Positions 8,019-14,734 of a stretch of 17,649 nucleotides of DNA are shown here, in pieces. The notes below the pieces were generated by a model that did no database searches, was not told the origin of the DNA, and worked only from the letters and a program-made list of their open reading frames with translations. The stretch lies in NCBI GenBank assembly GCA_947258835.1, contig CAMYJY010000174.1, forward strand, positions 1 through 17,649, written 5' to 3'. Each line of letters begins with the position of its first letter. Position 1 is the first letter of the stretch. This DNA is from an uncultured Pirellulales bacterium. GTDB taxonomy: Bacteria > Planctomycetota > Planctomycetia > Pirellulales > Lacipirellulaceae. The translations under genes and the position numbers were made by a program.

Positions 8019-8048
8019 CTATACTAAAAATGCAGAAGTGGTTCTTTC

Positions 8049-8696
8049 GTGTTCCAGATCAAGATTTGTGGCATCACCTCGGTTGCTGACGCCCGCGCAG
8101 CAAGGCAGCTCGGAGTCGACGCGATCGGGCTTAATTTCTATCGCGGCAGCTCCCGCTACGTTACGCCCGCGGCAGCCGAAGTCATAGTCCCGGATGCGCC
8201 TCCGGCGATCGGCGTCTTTGTGAATGCGACGGCGGCAGAAATCAACACGCTGGCGCAGGGTCTGGGCCTCCAGGGTGTGCAGCTTCACGGCGATGAGCCG
8301 CCGGAGCTGCTGGGAGATATCGATCCCAGCCTGCCCATCGTGCGTGCCCGCGGCATGGGCCCGGCCGGCCCGACGGAAATCGCCACCGACCTGGACCGCT
8401 GCCGGCGTGTGGGGCGTGAGCCGGCGGCGCTGCTGATCGACGCCGCCGTCGCTGGGCACTACGGTGGCACCGGCCGTACCGTCAATTGGTCAGCGCTGGC
8501 GGATTACCGGCAGTGGCTCGGTAACGTGCCCCTGGTGCTGGCCGGTGGGCTTACGCCGGCAAACGTGGCCGAGGCCATCCAGACGGTTCAGCCTGCCGGC
8601 GTGGATACCGCCAGTGGGGTCGAGCGAGCCCCGGGGAAGAAAGATGCAGACCAGATGGAGCGTTTTGTAACGCGGGCGCGGCAAGCCTTTGCCTGA
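8049..8696 (+). CDS. trpF: Phosphoribosylanthranilate isomerase
   Basis: This 215-residue cytoplasmic TIM-barrel enzyme converts N-(5-phosphoribosyl)anthranilate to CdRP, the third step of tryptophan synthesis from chorismate. The length is normal. Diagnostic segments are KICGIT (5-10) with the catalytic base Cys7, VQLHGDE (77-83), LLIDAA (128-133) with the catalytic acid Asp131, GGTGRTVNW (139-147), LAGGLTP (164-170) and GVDTASGVE (184-192) for phosphate binding. The start is the GTG at 8049, which puts KICGIT at the usual distance from the N-terminus; no in-frame ATG lies upstream. The preceding AGAAG is a weak ribosome site. No other trp gene is adjacent, so it is unlinked from the rest of the pathway in this window. 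It is flanked by repeats A2 and A3. Confidence 0.96.
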   Translation: MFQIKICGITSVADARAARQLGVDAIGLNFYRGSSRYVTPAAAEVIVPDAPPAIGVFVNATAAEINTLAQGLGLQGVQLHGDEPPELLGDIDPSLPIVRARGMGPAGPTEIATDLDRCRRVGREPAALLIDAAVAGHYGGTGRTVNWSALADYRQWLGNVPLVLAGGLTPANVAEAIQTVQPAGVDTASGVERAPGKKDADQMERFVTRARQAFA

Positions 8697-8699
8697 TAA

Positions 8700-8793
8700 C
8701 TCAAACTGAAAACAGGGGCTCCATGAAGCCGGTAAAGCCCGAGAAAACAGCCCCCGTTTCCGCACCGCGGCAGCTCACCAAGAAACCTAGTTG
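8700..8793 (+). repeat. Interspersed repeat family A, copy 3
   Basis: It begins three bases after the trpF stop and runs from CTCAAACTGAAAACAGGGG to CAAGAAACCTAGTTGG. Its internal stem, AAACAGGGGC with GCCCCCGTTT, shows a base-pair swap relative to copy 2, so pairing is maintained. Because it follows trpF directly, it would be transcribed as the 3' end of the trpF message. Confidence 0.88.
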
Positions 8794-9144
8794 GCTCTTT
8801 GAGCTGATAAGTTGGCTAGTTCACGCGGCCCGCGGGGTGACTTGCCCTCGGGGGCCATCGCAGATTAGACTGCTTAGGCCGCCAAACTTGTTGTATTTGA
8901 GTCAAATTTTGGAGCGACCAACAGGAGCGGGCCACTGTCTGCTGAGCGGTAGCTCACATTGGTTCGAGGCCCCCCGGTCAAGCCGGATGCAGGCCTTGCC
9001 TCGTTAGAATCGGCACAATCGTTACAATCCGGTCCATCGTGCTGACGGCAGCAGAGGTTGTCAAAAGCTCAGCTTTTGTAAAAATATCAGCACGGATCCA
9101 CATCCAACCAACCCCATGCCCGCGCTAGCAGATCCGCCCTATTC
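8794..9144. other. Intergenic region upstream of ahcY
   Basis: This region contains a perfect 13-bp palindrome ATTTGA-G-TCAAAT at 8895-8907, repeat E2, and a small perfect hairpin CAAAAGC-TCA-GCTTTTG at 9062-9078 in what may be the ahcY leader. I looked for an SAH-riboswitch-like fold before ahcY and could not support one. No ORF is convincing. Confidence 0.45.
8913..8962 (+). repeat. Interspersed repeat family E, copy 2
   Basis: It starts AGCGACCAACAGGAGCGGGC and ends with the hairpin TGAGC-GGTA-GCTCA and CATTGG. The closing pair of the hairpin is T-A here and C-G in copy 1, a compensatory change that suggests the stem matters. Confidence 0.85.
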
Positions 9145-9150
9145 AAGGAG
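9145..9150 (+). promoter_or_regulatory. Ribosome binding site fixing the ahcY GTG start
   Basis: AAGGAG lies eight bases upstream of the GTG at 9159. This good spacing supports the GTG as the start codon, although no ATG is available in the preceding sequence of that frame. Confidence 0.75.
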
Positions 9151-9158
9151 TTATCCCC

Positions 9159-10517
9159 GTGTCCCAAGTCGAGACCCAAGTGTCCTCTAAAGTTCTTGAT
9201 TGTCCTCCCGCGGAGTTTGAGCGACTGGCCGCTTGGGGGCGCAAAGAAATCAGCTTGGCTGAAAATGAGATGCCCGGCCTGATGGCCCTGCGTGAAAAAT
9301 ATGCCCAGTCCAAGCCACTGGCTGGGGCACGGGTGGCCGGCTGCTTGCACATGACCATTCAAACAGCCGTCTTGATTGAGACGCTCTTGGAGTTGGGCGC
9401 CGAGGTGACCTGGAGCAGTTGCAACATCTTCTCCACGCAAGATCACGCGGCCTGTGCCATGGCTCAGGCTGGTATTCCCGTGTATGCCTGGAAAGGCATG
9501 AGCGAGGAGGAATTCGATTGGTGCATCGAACAGACACTGACGGCTTTTCCGTCCGGGCAACCACTGAACATGATTCTGGATGACGGCGGTGATCTCACGG
9601 CGATGGTGCATGATAAGTTCCCCGAGCTGTTGGCGAACATCCGCGGCCTGTCCGAGGAGACCACCGCTGGTATCCATCGCCTGGAGGTGCTGGTGCGGGA
9701 AGGTCGCTTGCAGGTGCCCGCGTTCAACGTCAATGACAGCGCGACCAAGAGTAAGTTTGACAATCTCTATGGCTGTCGCGAATCGTTGGCGGATGGAGTC
9801 AAGCGGGCCACGGATGTGATGCTGGCCGGGAAGGTCGCGGTTGTTTGTGGTTATGGGGATGTCGGCAAGGGCTGTGCCCATAGCCTACAACGATATGGTT
9901 GTCGGGTGCTGGTAACGGAAATCGATCCCATCAACGCCTTGCAAGCCGCCATGGAAGGTTTTGAAGTGACCACCATGGAAGAGGCTTGCCAGGAGGGGAA
10001 CCTCTTTGTCACCACCACCGGCAACAAGGATATCATCCTCGGCCAGCATATGCAGCAGATGGCCGATGATGCGATTCTTTGTAACATTGGTCATTTCGAT
10101 ACGGAAATCGACGTGGCCTGGCTGGAAGCGGAAGTCGCTGCTGGGCGAGCTACCAAGGACGAAATCAAACCGTCAGATATCGGTGCCGTCGATCGCTACA
10201 CGTTTGCTGAGAGCGGCAGATCGGTGATTATCTTGGCCAAGGGACGGCTGGTCAATTTGGGCTGTGCCACGGGGCATCCAAGTTTTGTGATGAGTACGTC
10301 GTTTACCAACCAGGTGCTGGCTCAGATGGAGCTCTGGCAAAAGAGCAAGGACTACGAGGTCCAGGTCTATCGTTTGCCCAAGCAGCTGGATGAGGAAGTG
10401 GCGCGGCTGCATTTGGACAAACTGGGCGTTCGCCTCACCCGGCTGACCCAGGAACAGGCTGACTACATTGGCGTGCCGGTGGATGGTCCGTACAAGTCGG
10501 ATCACTATCGGTATTAG
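9159..10517 (+). CDS. ahcY: S-adenosylhomocysteine hydrolase (adenosylhomocysteinase)
   Basis: This 452-residue cytoplasmic NAD-dependent enzyme splits S-adenosylhomocysteine into adenosine and homocysteine, removing the inhibitor of methyltransferases and recycling homocysteine in the activated methyl cycle. Family landmarks are HMTIQTA at 64-70, the substrate-site segment TWSSCNIFSTQDHA at 84-97, NVNDSATKSKFDN at 190-202 with the catalytic lysine and aspartate region, and the NAD Rossmann loop VVCGYGDVGKG at 228-238. The C-terminus ends in the family-typical PYKSDHYRY, which supplies the NAD-contacting lysine and tyrosine. The length is normal for the short bacterial form. It begins at GTG with AAGGAG eight bases upstream. 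A strong hairpin follows the stop, so it is probably monocistronic. Confidence 0.98.
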   Translation: MSQVETQVSSKVLDCPPAEFERLAAWGRKEISLAENEMPGLMALREKYAQSKPLAGARVAGCLHMTIQTAVLIETLLELGAEVTWSSCNIFSTQDHAACAMAQAGIPVYAWKGMSEEEFDWCIEQTLTAFPSGQPLNMILDDGGDLTAMVHDKFPELLANIRGLSEETTAGIHRLEVLVREGRLQVPAFNVNDSATKSKFDNLYGCRESLADGVKRATDVMLAGKVAVVCGYGDVGKGCAHSLQRYGCRVLVTEIDPINALQAAMEGFEVTTMEEACQEGNLFVTTTGNKDIILGQHMQQMADDAILCNIGHFDTEIDVAWLEAEVAAGRATKDEIKPSDIGAVDRYTFAESGRSVIILAKGRLVNLGCATGHPSFVMSTSFTNQVLAQMELWQKSKDYEVQVYRLPKQLDEEVARLHLDKLGVRLTRLTQEQADYIGVPVDGPYKSDHYRY

Positions 10518-10521
10518 GCGA

Positions 10522-10547
10522 GCGGCAGGTAAGTTTTTACCTGCCGC
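10522..10547 (+). terminator. Hairpin downstream of ahcY
   Basis: A perfect 11-bp stem, GCGGCAGGTAA with TTACCTGCCGC, and a GTTT loop start four bases after the ahcY stop. No run of T follows, so it may terminate weakly or stabilise the 3' end. The next gene starts about 75 bases later. Confidence 0.6.
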
Positions 10548-10623
10548 GTGATCGAAAATCCCAGCGAAGCCAATCCATTGGGCTGTCGATGGGTAAGTTC
10601 TCATCTGCCCAAGTATTCTTCCT

Positions 10624-11994
10624 ATGCCCCACATAGCTGCTTTCCGTGGTCTACGTTATGACCTAGGCCACGTCGGTTCTTTAAGCGACGTCATTGCTCC
10701 GCCCTACGATGTAATCGATACTGCCTTGCAGGAGCAGTTGTATGCCCAGAGCGACTACAACTGCACCCGGTTGATTTTAGGCCAGGACGAGCCCGGTGAC
10801 GATCAGGCCCAAAATCGCTACACCCGCGCAGCCAAATTTTTAAAGCAATGGTTGCGCGATGGGGCGCTGTTTGCGGAGTCCGATCCGGCTGTCTACGTCT
10901 ATCACCAAGAGTTCACTGAAGAAGGTCAGGCATTGGTTCGTCGTGGTTTTATGTGCCGCACCCGGCTAGAGCCCTTTGGTGAGGGAAGCATCTATCCGCA
11001 CGAAGAAACGCACAGTGGGGCCAAGGCCGATCGCCTGAAATTGTGGCAGCACTGCCAAGCCAATCTGAGCCAAATTTTTGGGCTCTACCCGGATCCGGAG
11101 AATACGGCCCAAGGGTTGTTGGAGCAGGCGATCCTAGGTCAGACCCCGCTGGAAGCCACGGACCACGTAGGAGTCAAGCATCGGCTCTGGCCCGTGACGG
11201 ACCTGCGTGTGATTGCCGAGGTTACGGCGGCCATGGCGAACAAGCCGGTTTACGTTGCCGATGGGCATCACCGCTACGAGACCGCCTGCAATTACCGCGA
11301 CCAGCTGGCCGCCGAGCTGGCGTCCTCTGGGGAGCAGCTGGACTCTGAGCACCCCGCGAATTTTGTGCTGATGATGTGTGTGTCCATGAGCGACCCGGGC
11401 ATGATCGTGCTGCCTACCCACCGCCTGTTCCGCGGCCTCGCTCCCCTGACCGCGACGGAGCTGACGGAAAAGTTAGGGGACTGTTTTGACACTGCCCCCT
11501 CCGGGCAAGGCCCCGGTCAGGCCCTCGAGCTGTGGAATACCATTGCCGCGGAAGGCCAACAGAGCACTCTGGCATTGTATACGGCGGCCGACGCACAGTG
11601 GACGGTGGTGCGTCTGAATGATGCTGGGCGGGAGAAGATGGCGGAGGTCTCCGGCGACCACTGTGCCGACTGGCAGGCACTGGGAGTCAGTATTCTCCAC
11701 CGCCTGATCATGGAAACGCTGTTGGCTGATTTGTCCCCCGGGGGTGCCCCAGCCCCCAAGTATGTGCGCGCGATTGAAGAGGTGGTCGCAGGACTTGAGC
11801 AGGGCGACTCGACCGGCAGGGATCACACCGGCCAACAGGGGACCGGCGGACGGTTTGAATTGGCCGCTTTGGTGATGCCGGCCCGGCTAGAACACATCCG
11901 GGCGATTAGCAATGCCTCGGAGCGGATGCCCGCCAAGAGCACCTATTTCTATCCCAAGCTTTTGAGCGGGTTGGTATTCAATCCGTTGCGGTAA
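10624..11994 (+). CDS. DUF1015 family protein, function not established
   Basis: The 456-residue protein matches the conserved DUF1015 family along its whole length. Landmarks are RGLRYD at 8-13, SDVIAPPYDVID at 21-32, CTRLILG at 47-53, YPHEETHSGAKADRL at 124-138, and the strongly conserved VADGHHRYETA at 211-221. The C-terminus contains KSTYFYPKLLSGLVFNPL, also typical. No signal peptide or membrane segment is seen. The His/Asp-rich motifs suggest a phosphate- or nucleotide-binding active site, but no reaction is proven to my knowledge. From memory, some DUF1015 members have been annotated as SpoOJ/ParB-related, which is interesting because parAB lies 600 bp downstream. The gap in between argues against a single operon. 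The start at the ATG at 10624 fits the family N-terminus. Confidence 0.9.
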   Translation: MPHIAAFRGLRYDLGHVGSLSDVIAPPYDVIDTALQEQLYAQSDYNCTRLILGQDEPGDDQAQNRYTRAAKFLKQWLRDGALFAESDPAVYVYHQEFTEEGQALVRRGFMCRTRLEPFGEGSIYPHEETHSGAKADRLKLWQHCQANLSQIFGLYPDPENTAQGLLEQAILGQTPLEATDHVGVKHRLWPVTDLRVIAEVTAAMANKPVYVADGHHRYETACNYRDQLAAELASSGEQLDSEHPANFVLMMCVSMSDPGMIVLPTHRLFRGLAPLTATELTEKLGDCFDTAPSGQGPGQALELWNTIAAEGQQSTLALYTAADAQWTVVRLNDAGREKMAEVSGDHCADWQALGVSILHRLIMETLLADLSPGGAPAPKYVRAIEEVVAGLEQGDSTGRDHTGQQGTGGRFELAALVMPARLEHIRAISNASERMPAKSTYFYPKLLSGLVFNPLR

Positions 11995-11998
11995 CACT

Positions 11999-12078
11999 GG
12001 GGTCTGGCTCATTTTTTTGGCGCGTCAGGCTGGATTTTTGCCATCCAGTACAGCCGCCGAAAAAATGTGCCTGACCCC
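11999..12078. repeat. REP/MITE-like inverted repeat after the DUF1015 gene
   Basis: Left arm 11999-12022 begins GGGGTCTGGCTCATTTTTTT. The reverse complement of 12055-12078 begins GGGGTCAGGCACATTTTTTC. They agree at 21 of 24 positions. An inner hairpin CTGGAT...ATCCAG lies between. The GGGGTCAGGCAC-T-tract type of end is widespread in small palindromic elements of many bacteria. Its position just after the stop also lets it act as a transcript end. Confidence 0.75.
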
Positions 12079-12122
12079 TTCGACCCTGCCTTCGACCCGA
12101 CCCTGTGACCCCTTCGACCCTG
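12077..12122 (+). repeat. Short direct repeats CCTTCGACCC
   Basis: Three copies of CCTTCGACCC occur at 12077, 12089 and 12111, two of them followed by TG. The spacing is 12 and 22 bases. They lie between the inverted repeat and the first parS-like site. No function can be assigned. Confidence 0.6.
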
Positions 12123-12127
12123 GTTGC

Positions 12128-12143
12128 GGTTCCACGTGGAACC
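12128..12143. promoter_or_regulatory. parS-like site 1
   Basis: GGTTCCACGTGGAACC is a perfect 16-bp palindrome matching the ParB centromere pattern tGTTnCACGTGnAACa at all core positions. It lies about 475 bp upstream of parA. Confidence 0.8.
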
Positions 12144-12209
12144 CGACCGCCGCACGGAAGCCTCTGCAGGTGACAGACCAACTTCTCAGCCATTGCTGTG
12201 GTAGGAAAG

Positions 12210-12299
12210 GAACCACAACGAAACAACGCAACGACGAGTAGGGATTGATTGATTCGTTGATTCGTGGTGGACGTTGTTTCCGTTGTTTCTTCGTGGTTC
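12210..12299. repeat. Palindromic repeat family D, copy 2
   Basis: Arms 12210-12228 (GAACCACAACGAAACAACG) and 12281-12299 pair with two mismatches in 19. The 52-nt spacer resembles that of copy 1 (3984-4068). It sits between parS-like sites 1 and 2. Confidence 0.85.
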
Positions 12300-12317
12300 A
12301 AAACTCTCAGCAAACAA

Positions 12318-12342
12318 GAACCGGGGCTATCGCCCATCGGCT
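12318..12342 (+). repeat. Repeat family H, copy 1
   Basis: These 25 bases, GAACCGGGGCTATCGCCCAT followed by CGGCT, are an exact reverse complement of 17583-17607. At the other location the sequence is one arm of a hairpin; here it is a single arm. Confidence 0.75.
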
Positions 12343-12440
12343 CAGAGTCGACAGAGGTATTCTGCCTCTGCTGTTGTTCAGATCCATTCACTGCTGAAAG
12401 AACTACCTCTGGCCCGCAATGCGAATTCGGGCAGTCTGCG

Positions 12441-12456
12441 GGTTTCACGTGAAACG
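12441..12456. promoter_or_regulatory. parS-like site 2
   Basis: GGTTTCACGTGAAACG contains the perfect palindrome GTTTCACGTGAAAC, identical over 14 bases to the classical bacterial parS (TGTTTCACGTGAAACA). It lies about 150 bp upstream of the parA start and should be bound by the ParB encoded next door. Confidence 0.92.
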
Positions 12457-12472
12457 CGTTAAGTTGATCGAT

Positions 12473-12488
12473 TGTTTCACGTGCAACG
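12473..12488. promoter_or_regulatory. parS-like site 3 (one degenerate half)
   Basis: TGTTTCACGTGCAACG has a perfect left half and one substitution in the inner right half. It is 32 bp centre-to-centre from site 2, about three helical turns, so both sites would face the same side of the DNA. Confidence 0.8.
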
Positions 12489-12602
12489 GGATGCACGGCA
12501 ACTGCCAGTCGATAACATTTTTACGGTGCTACGGTTTGCCGGGCTGCGCCGTTGGGAACTCGGCACGTTGCCCTCCCTACCAATTCGCGAGCGGAAATCC
12601 AC

Positions 12603-13349
12603 ATGGGTCGCGTCATTTGTGTCGCCAATCAAAAAGGGGGAGTTGGCAAGACCACCACCTCGCTGAACTTGGCCGTGTTGCTGGCAGTGGCCGGGCAGCG
12701 GACGTTGCTGGTTGACCTGGATCCCCAGTGCAATGCGACAACGGGTCTCGGGCACTCTCCCACCGCGCGGCATGCCTTGGTGGACAGCCGTCCTTTGCGT
12801 GAGGCTTTTGTCCAGACCTATCAGCCAGGCTTGTCCTTGTTGGCCGGTTCGCGTAGTTTCCAGGATGTGGATGCCATGGCCAAATCCTCGGCTACCCACG
12901 CGACCATGCTAGCAACCCATTTGACAGGAAGCTTGGGTTCCTTTGATACCGTGCTGATCGATTGTCCTCCTTCGTTGGGGGCACTTACTCGGACGGCCCT
13001 GGCGAGTGCCAGCGAGGTGCTGATGCCCATTCAGTGTGAGTATTTCGCCATGGAGGGGCTGACGCAGATGATCGAGGTAATCCGGCAAGTGATCAACCGG
13101 CCGGAGAGCCGATTAACATTTGGTGGCATCCTGCTCACGATGTATGACGCGGCGCTGGAACTGACCGCGGAAGTGGATCGGGAAGTGCGTGAATTTTTTG
13201 GGGAGGTGGTTTTCCAAACTTGTATTCCACGTGATGTGGCCGTTTCCGAAGCGCCCAGCCATGGACGTTCGGTGGTCGATCACGCGCCTCGCTCTCGCGG
13301 GGCTCGAGCCTATCTAGAACTTTGCCAGGAGGTATTGGACCGTGTCTAA
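12603..13349 (+). CDS. parA: Chromosome partitioning ATPase ParA (Soj)
   Basis: This 248-residue ATPase binds the nucleoid in its ATP-dimer form and is released by ParB, moving parS regions apart during chromosome segregation. The deviant Walker A KGGVGKTT is at 11-18 with signature Lys11 and Lys16. LLVDLDPQCNATTGLG at 35-50 is Walker A'. LIDCPPSLG at 118-126 is Walker B. PIQCEYFAMEGL at 142-153 and IPRDVAVSEAPSHG near the C-terminus are family-typical. I chose the ATG at 12603, three codons before the VICVANQKGG strand, as in short Soj-type ParA proteins. A longer frame back to the TTG at 12552 would add 17 residues without family support. The absence of an N-terminal HTH means it is the chromosomal rather than the plasmid P1 type. 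It overlaps parB by eight bases. Confidence 0.96.
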   Translation: MGRVICVANQKGGVGKTTTSLNLAVLLAVAGQRTLLVDLDPQCNATTGLGHSPTARHALVDSRPLREAFVQTYQPGLSLLAGSRSFQDVDAMAKSSATHATMLATHLTGSLGSFDTVLIDCPPSLGALTRTALASASEVLMPIQCEYFAMEGLTQMIEVIRQVINRPESRLTFGGILLTMYDAALELTAEVDREVREFFGEVVFQTCIPRDVAVSEAPSHGRSVVDHAPRSRGARAYLELCQEVLDRV

Positions 13350-14328
13350 GGAAAGACGTTTAGGAAGAGGATTGGAGGCATTGTTGGGACGTCCCATCCA
13401 GGAGGAGCCCCAGGCGGCAGAGGGCCAGGCGGGCCTCGAACAGGGGCCGCCGCCTACCAATCCCCTGATCACGAAAGACGAGCAGGGGCAGCAGTGGATC
13501 GATTTGCAGGTCGTCATTCCCAATCCCTACCAACCCCGCCAGCATTTTGAAGAGGCTGAAATCGCGGACCTCTGTGATAGCATCCGTACCCACGGTTTTT
13601 TACAACCGATTGTCGTGCGGCAAGTGGAGGGGCAGTTTCAGATCATCGCTGGAGAGCGTCGCTATCGGGCGGCTCAGTTGGCCGGCTGGGAACGCGTGCC
13701 CGTGCAAGTCCGCGCGGTAGACGATCGGCAAATGGCCGAATTGGCGATTGTGGAAAATGTCCAGCGGAAAGATCTCAATGCCCTGGAAAAAGCCGGCTCC
13801 TTCCAGCGCTATTTGCAGGAGTATCAATGCACGCAGGAAGAGCTGGCCAGCCGGGTCAATGTGGATCGCTCGACGATCGCAAATCTGATCCGGCTTTTGG
13901 AACTTCCGGCGGAAGTCAAAGACATGGTTGCCACGGGAGAGATTTCGCCCGGACATGCCCGGACCCTGTTGCCGCTAGGAGACGAGCAGGAGCAATGCGG
14001 TTTTGCACGCCAAATCAAACAGGACTCGTTGTCCGTGCGGGCCACGGAGCAGGCCGTGCAAGAACATATTCGCAGTGCCGATCGCGATTCCCTCCTGGTG
14101 ATTGATCAGGACGGTGAGACACGCCCAGCCACAACAAAAAAATCTCGCCAGAGCCATCTGGTGCTGTTGGAGGACCAGTTACGCCTGGCACTGGGGACCA
14201 AGGTTGATTTACGACAAACCGTCAAAGGGAGTGGTCGGATCACCATCCATTTTAAGAATCCGGAGGAATTTGAACGCCTACAGGCCCTGCTGAATTCTGG
14301 CGCGGGCGGCCTGCGGGAGGCCGGCTAG
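13342..14328 (+). CDS. parB: Chromosome partitioning protein ParB (Spo0J)
   Basis: This 328-residue protein is a CTP-dependent clamp that loads at parS, spreads along DNA and recruits ParA and SMC. The N-terminal RRLGRGLEALLG (5-16) is the ParA-stimulating segment. The CTP-binding region has NPYQPRQHF (61-69), GFLQPI (85-90), GERRYRAAQLAGW (104-116) and ENVQRKDLN (138-146). A helix-turn-helix, SRVNVDRSTIANLIRLLELP at about 170-189, binds parS. ISPGHARTLL follows at 201-210, and the C-terminal about 60 residues form the dimerisation part. It starts at GTG inside parA, with an AGGAGG-like sequence in the end of parA, so the pair is translationally coupled. Its likely targets are the three sites at 12128-12488. 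The length is slightly above the usual 280-300. Confidence 0.96.
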   Translation: MSKERRLGRGLEALLGRPIQEEPQAAEGQAGLEQGPPPTNPLITKDEQGQQWIDLQVVIPNPYQPRQHFEEAEIADLCDSIRTHGFLQPIVVRQVEGQFQIIAGERRYRAAQLAGWERVPVQVRAVDDRQMAELAIVENVQRKDLNALEKAGSFQRYLQEYQCTQEELASRVNVDRSTIANLIRLLELPAEVKDMVATGEISPGHARTLLPLGDEQEQCGFARQIKQDSLSVRATEQAVQEHIRSADRDSLLVIDQDGETRPATTKKSRQSHLVLLEDQLRLALGTKVDLRQTVKGSGRITIHFKNPEEFERLQALLNSGAGGLREAG

Positions 14329-14379
14329 AGTTCCCTGCCGCTGACGGGCGTCGTGAAGAGCCCAGAGGTTCGGGGTGTT

Positions 14380-14397
14380 TTGTGTACTTATGTACAC
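14380..14397. repeat. Palindrome G, copy 1
   Basis: TTGTGTACTTATGTACAC contains the perfect inverted repeat GTGTAC-TTAT-GTACAC. The same 18 bases with one change recur at 14598. The two copies bracket repeats E3 and F2. Confidence 0.65.
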
Positions 14398-14412
14398 AGG
14401 GCGGCAGGGCCG

Positions 14413-14466
14413 CCAACCAAAGCGAGCTGCCGCTCGGAAAGCGCTTGACCGCTCCCGTTGGTCGCT
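14413..14466 (-). repeat. Interspersed repeat family E, copy 3
   Basis: On the minus strand it begins AGCGACCAACGGGAGCGG and ends with the hairpin segment CGAGCGGCAGCTCG. It is inverted relative to copies 1 and 2. Confidence 0.8.
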
Positions 14467-14502
14467 CAAGTTTGCGCAAGATTCAAAGATTTTTACTTGA
14501 GC

Positions 14503-14554
14503 AAACCTCCGGCGGCTGCGCCGCCCAGGTAGGCTGCGCCAACCTGGGCTACCC
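14503..14554 (+). repeat. Interspersed repeat family F, copy 2
   Basis: The unit starts AAACCTCCGGCGGCTGCGCC and ends CCTGGGCTACCC. It matches the reverse complement of 5656-5707 at 50 of 52 positions. Confidence 0.85.
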
Positions 14555-14597
14555 TCACCGAAACAAGCCCGTGCCTGCACCCGGACTCCCCGGCTGC

Positions 14598-14615
14598 TTG
14601 TGTACTCATGTACAC
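14598..14615. repeat. Palindrome G, copy 2
   Basis: TTGTGTACTCATGTACAC is identical to copy 1 except for one spacer base. The direct-repeat distance is 218 bp. It contains the inverted repeat GTGTAC-TCAT-GTACAC. Confidence 0.65.
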
Positions 14616-14678
14616 CGCTCCATTGCTCGTTCACGTAGCTTCCGCTAACCTAAGGGGCTACACACAACGGTACAGCCG

Positions 14679-14734
14679 CCAAACAATGCGAGGGCTACCG
14701 CTCGGAGAGCAGTGGCCCGCTCCCGTTGGTCGCT
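14679..14734 (-). repeat. Interspersed repeat family E, copy 4
   Basis: On the minus strand it starts AGCGACCAACGGGAGCGGGC and continues with the CACTGCTCTCCGAGCGGTAG region. It has the same orientation as copy 3 and lies 40 bp before tRNA-Pro. Confidence 0.8.

Larger units (their letters stand above)
7488..8048. other. Repeat-rich intergenic region between divergent genes
   Basis: This gap lies between the ExeA-like gene (minus) and trpF (plus) and must hold both promoters, but I cannot identify either with confidence. It contains a 17-bp partial copy of the repeat A start (7594-7610), a 42-bp inverted repeat (7610-7651 and 7977-8018) and repeat A2. A 125-residue open frame on plus crosses these repeats and has no recognisable features, so I do not call it a gene. 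Confidence 0.6.

Noticed and set aside
8794..9158. SAH riboswitch before ahcY
   Set aside because: Only a simple 7-bp hairpin is visible; I could not build the conserved pseudoknot core by eye. A covariance-model scan would be decisive.
13224..13240. CACGTG inside parA as a further parS site
   Set aside because: Only the left half, TTCCACGTG, fits; the right half reads ATGTGG and breaks the palindrome.
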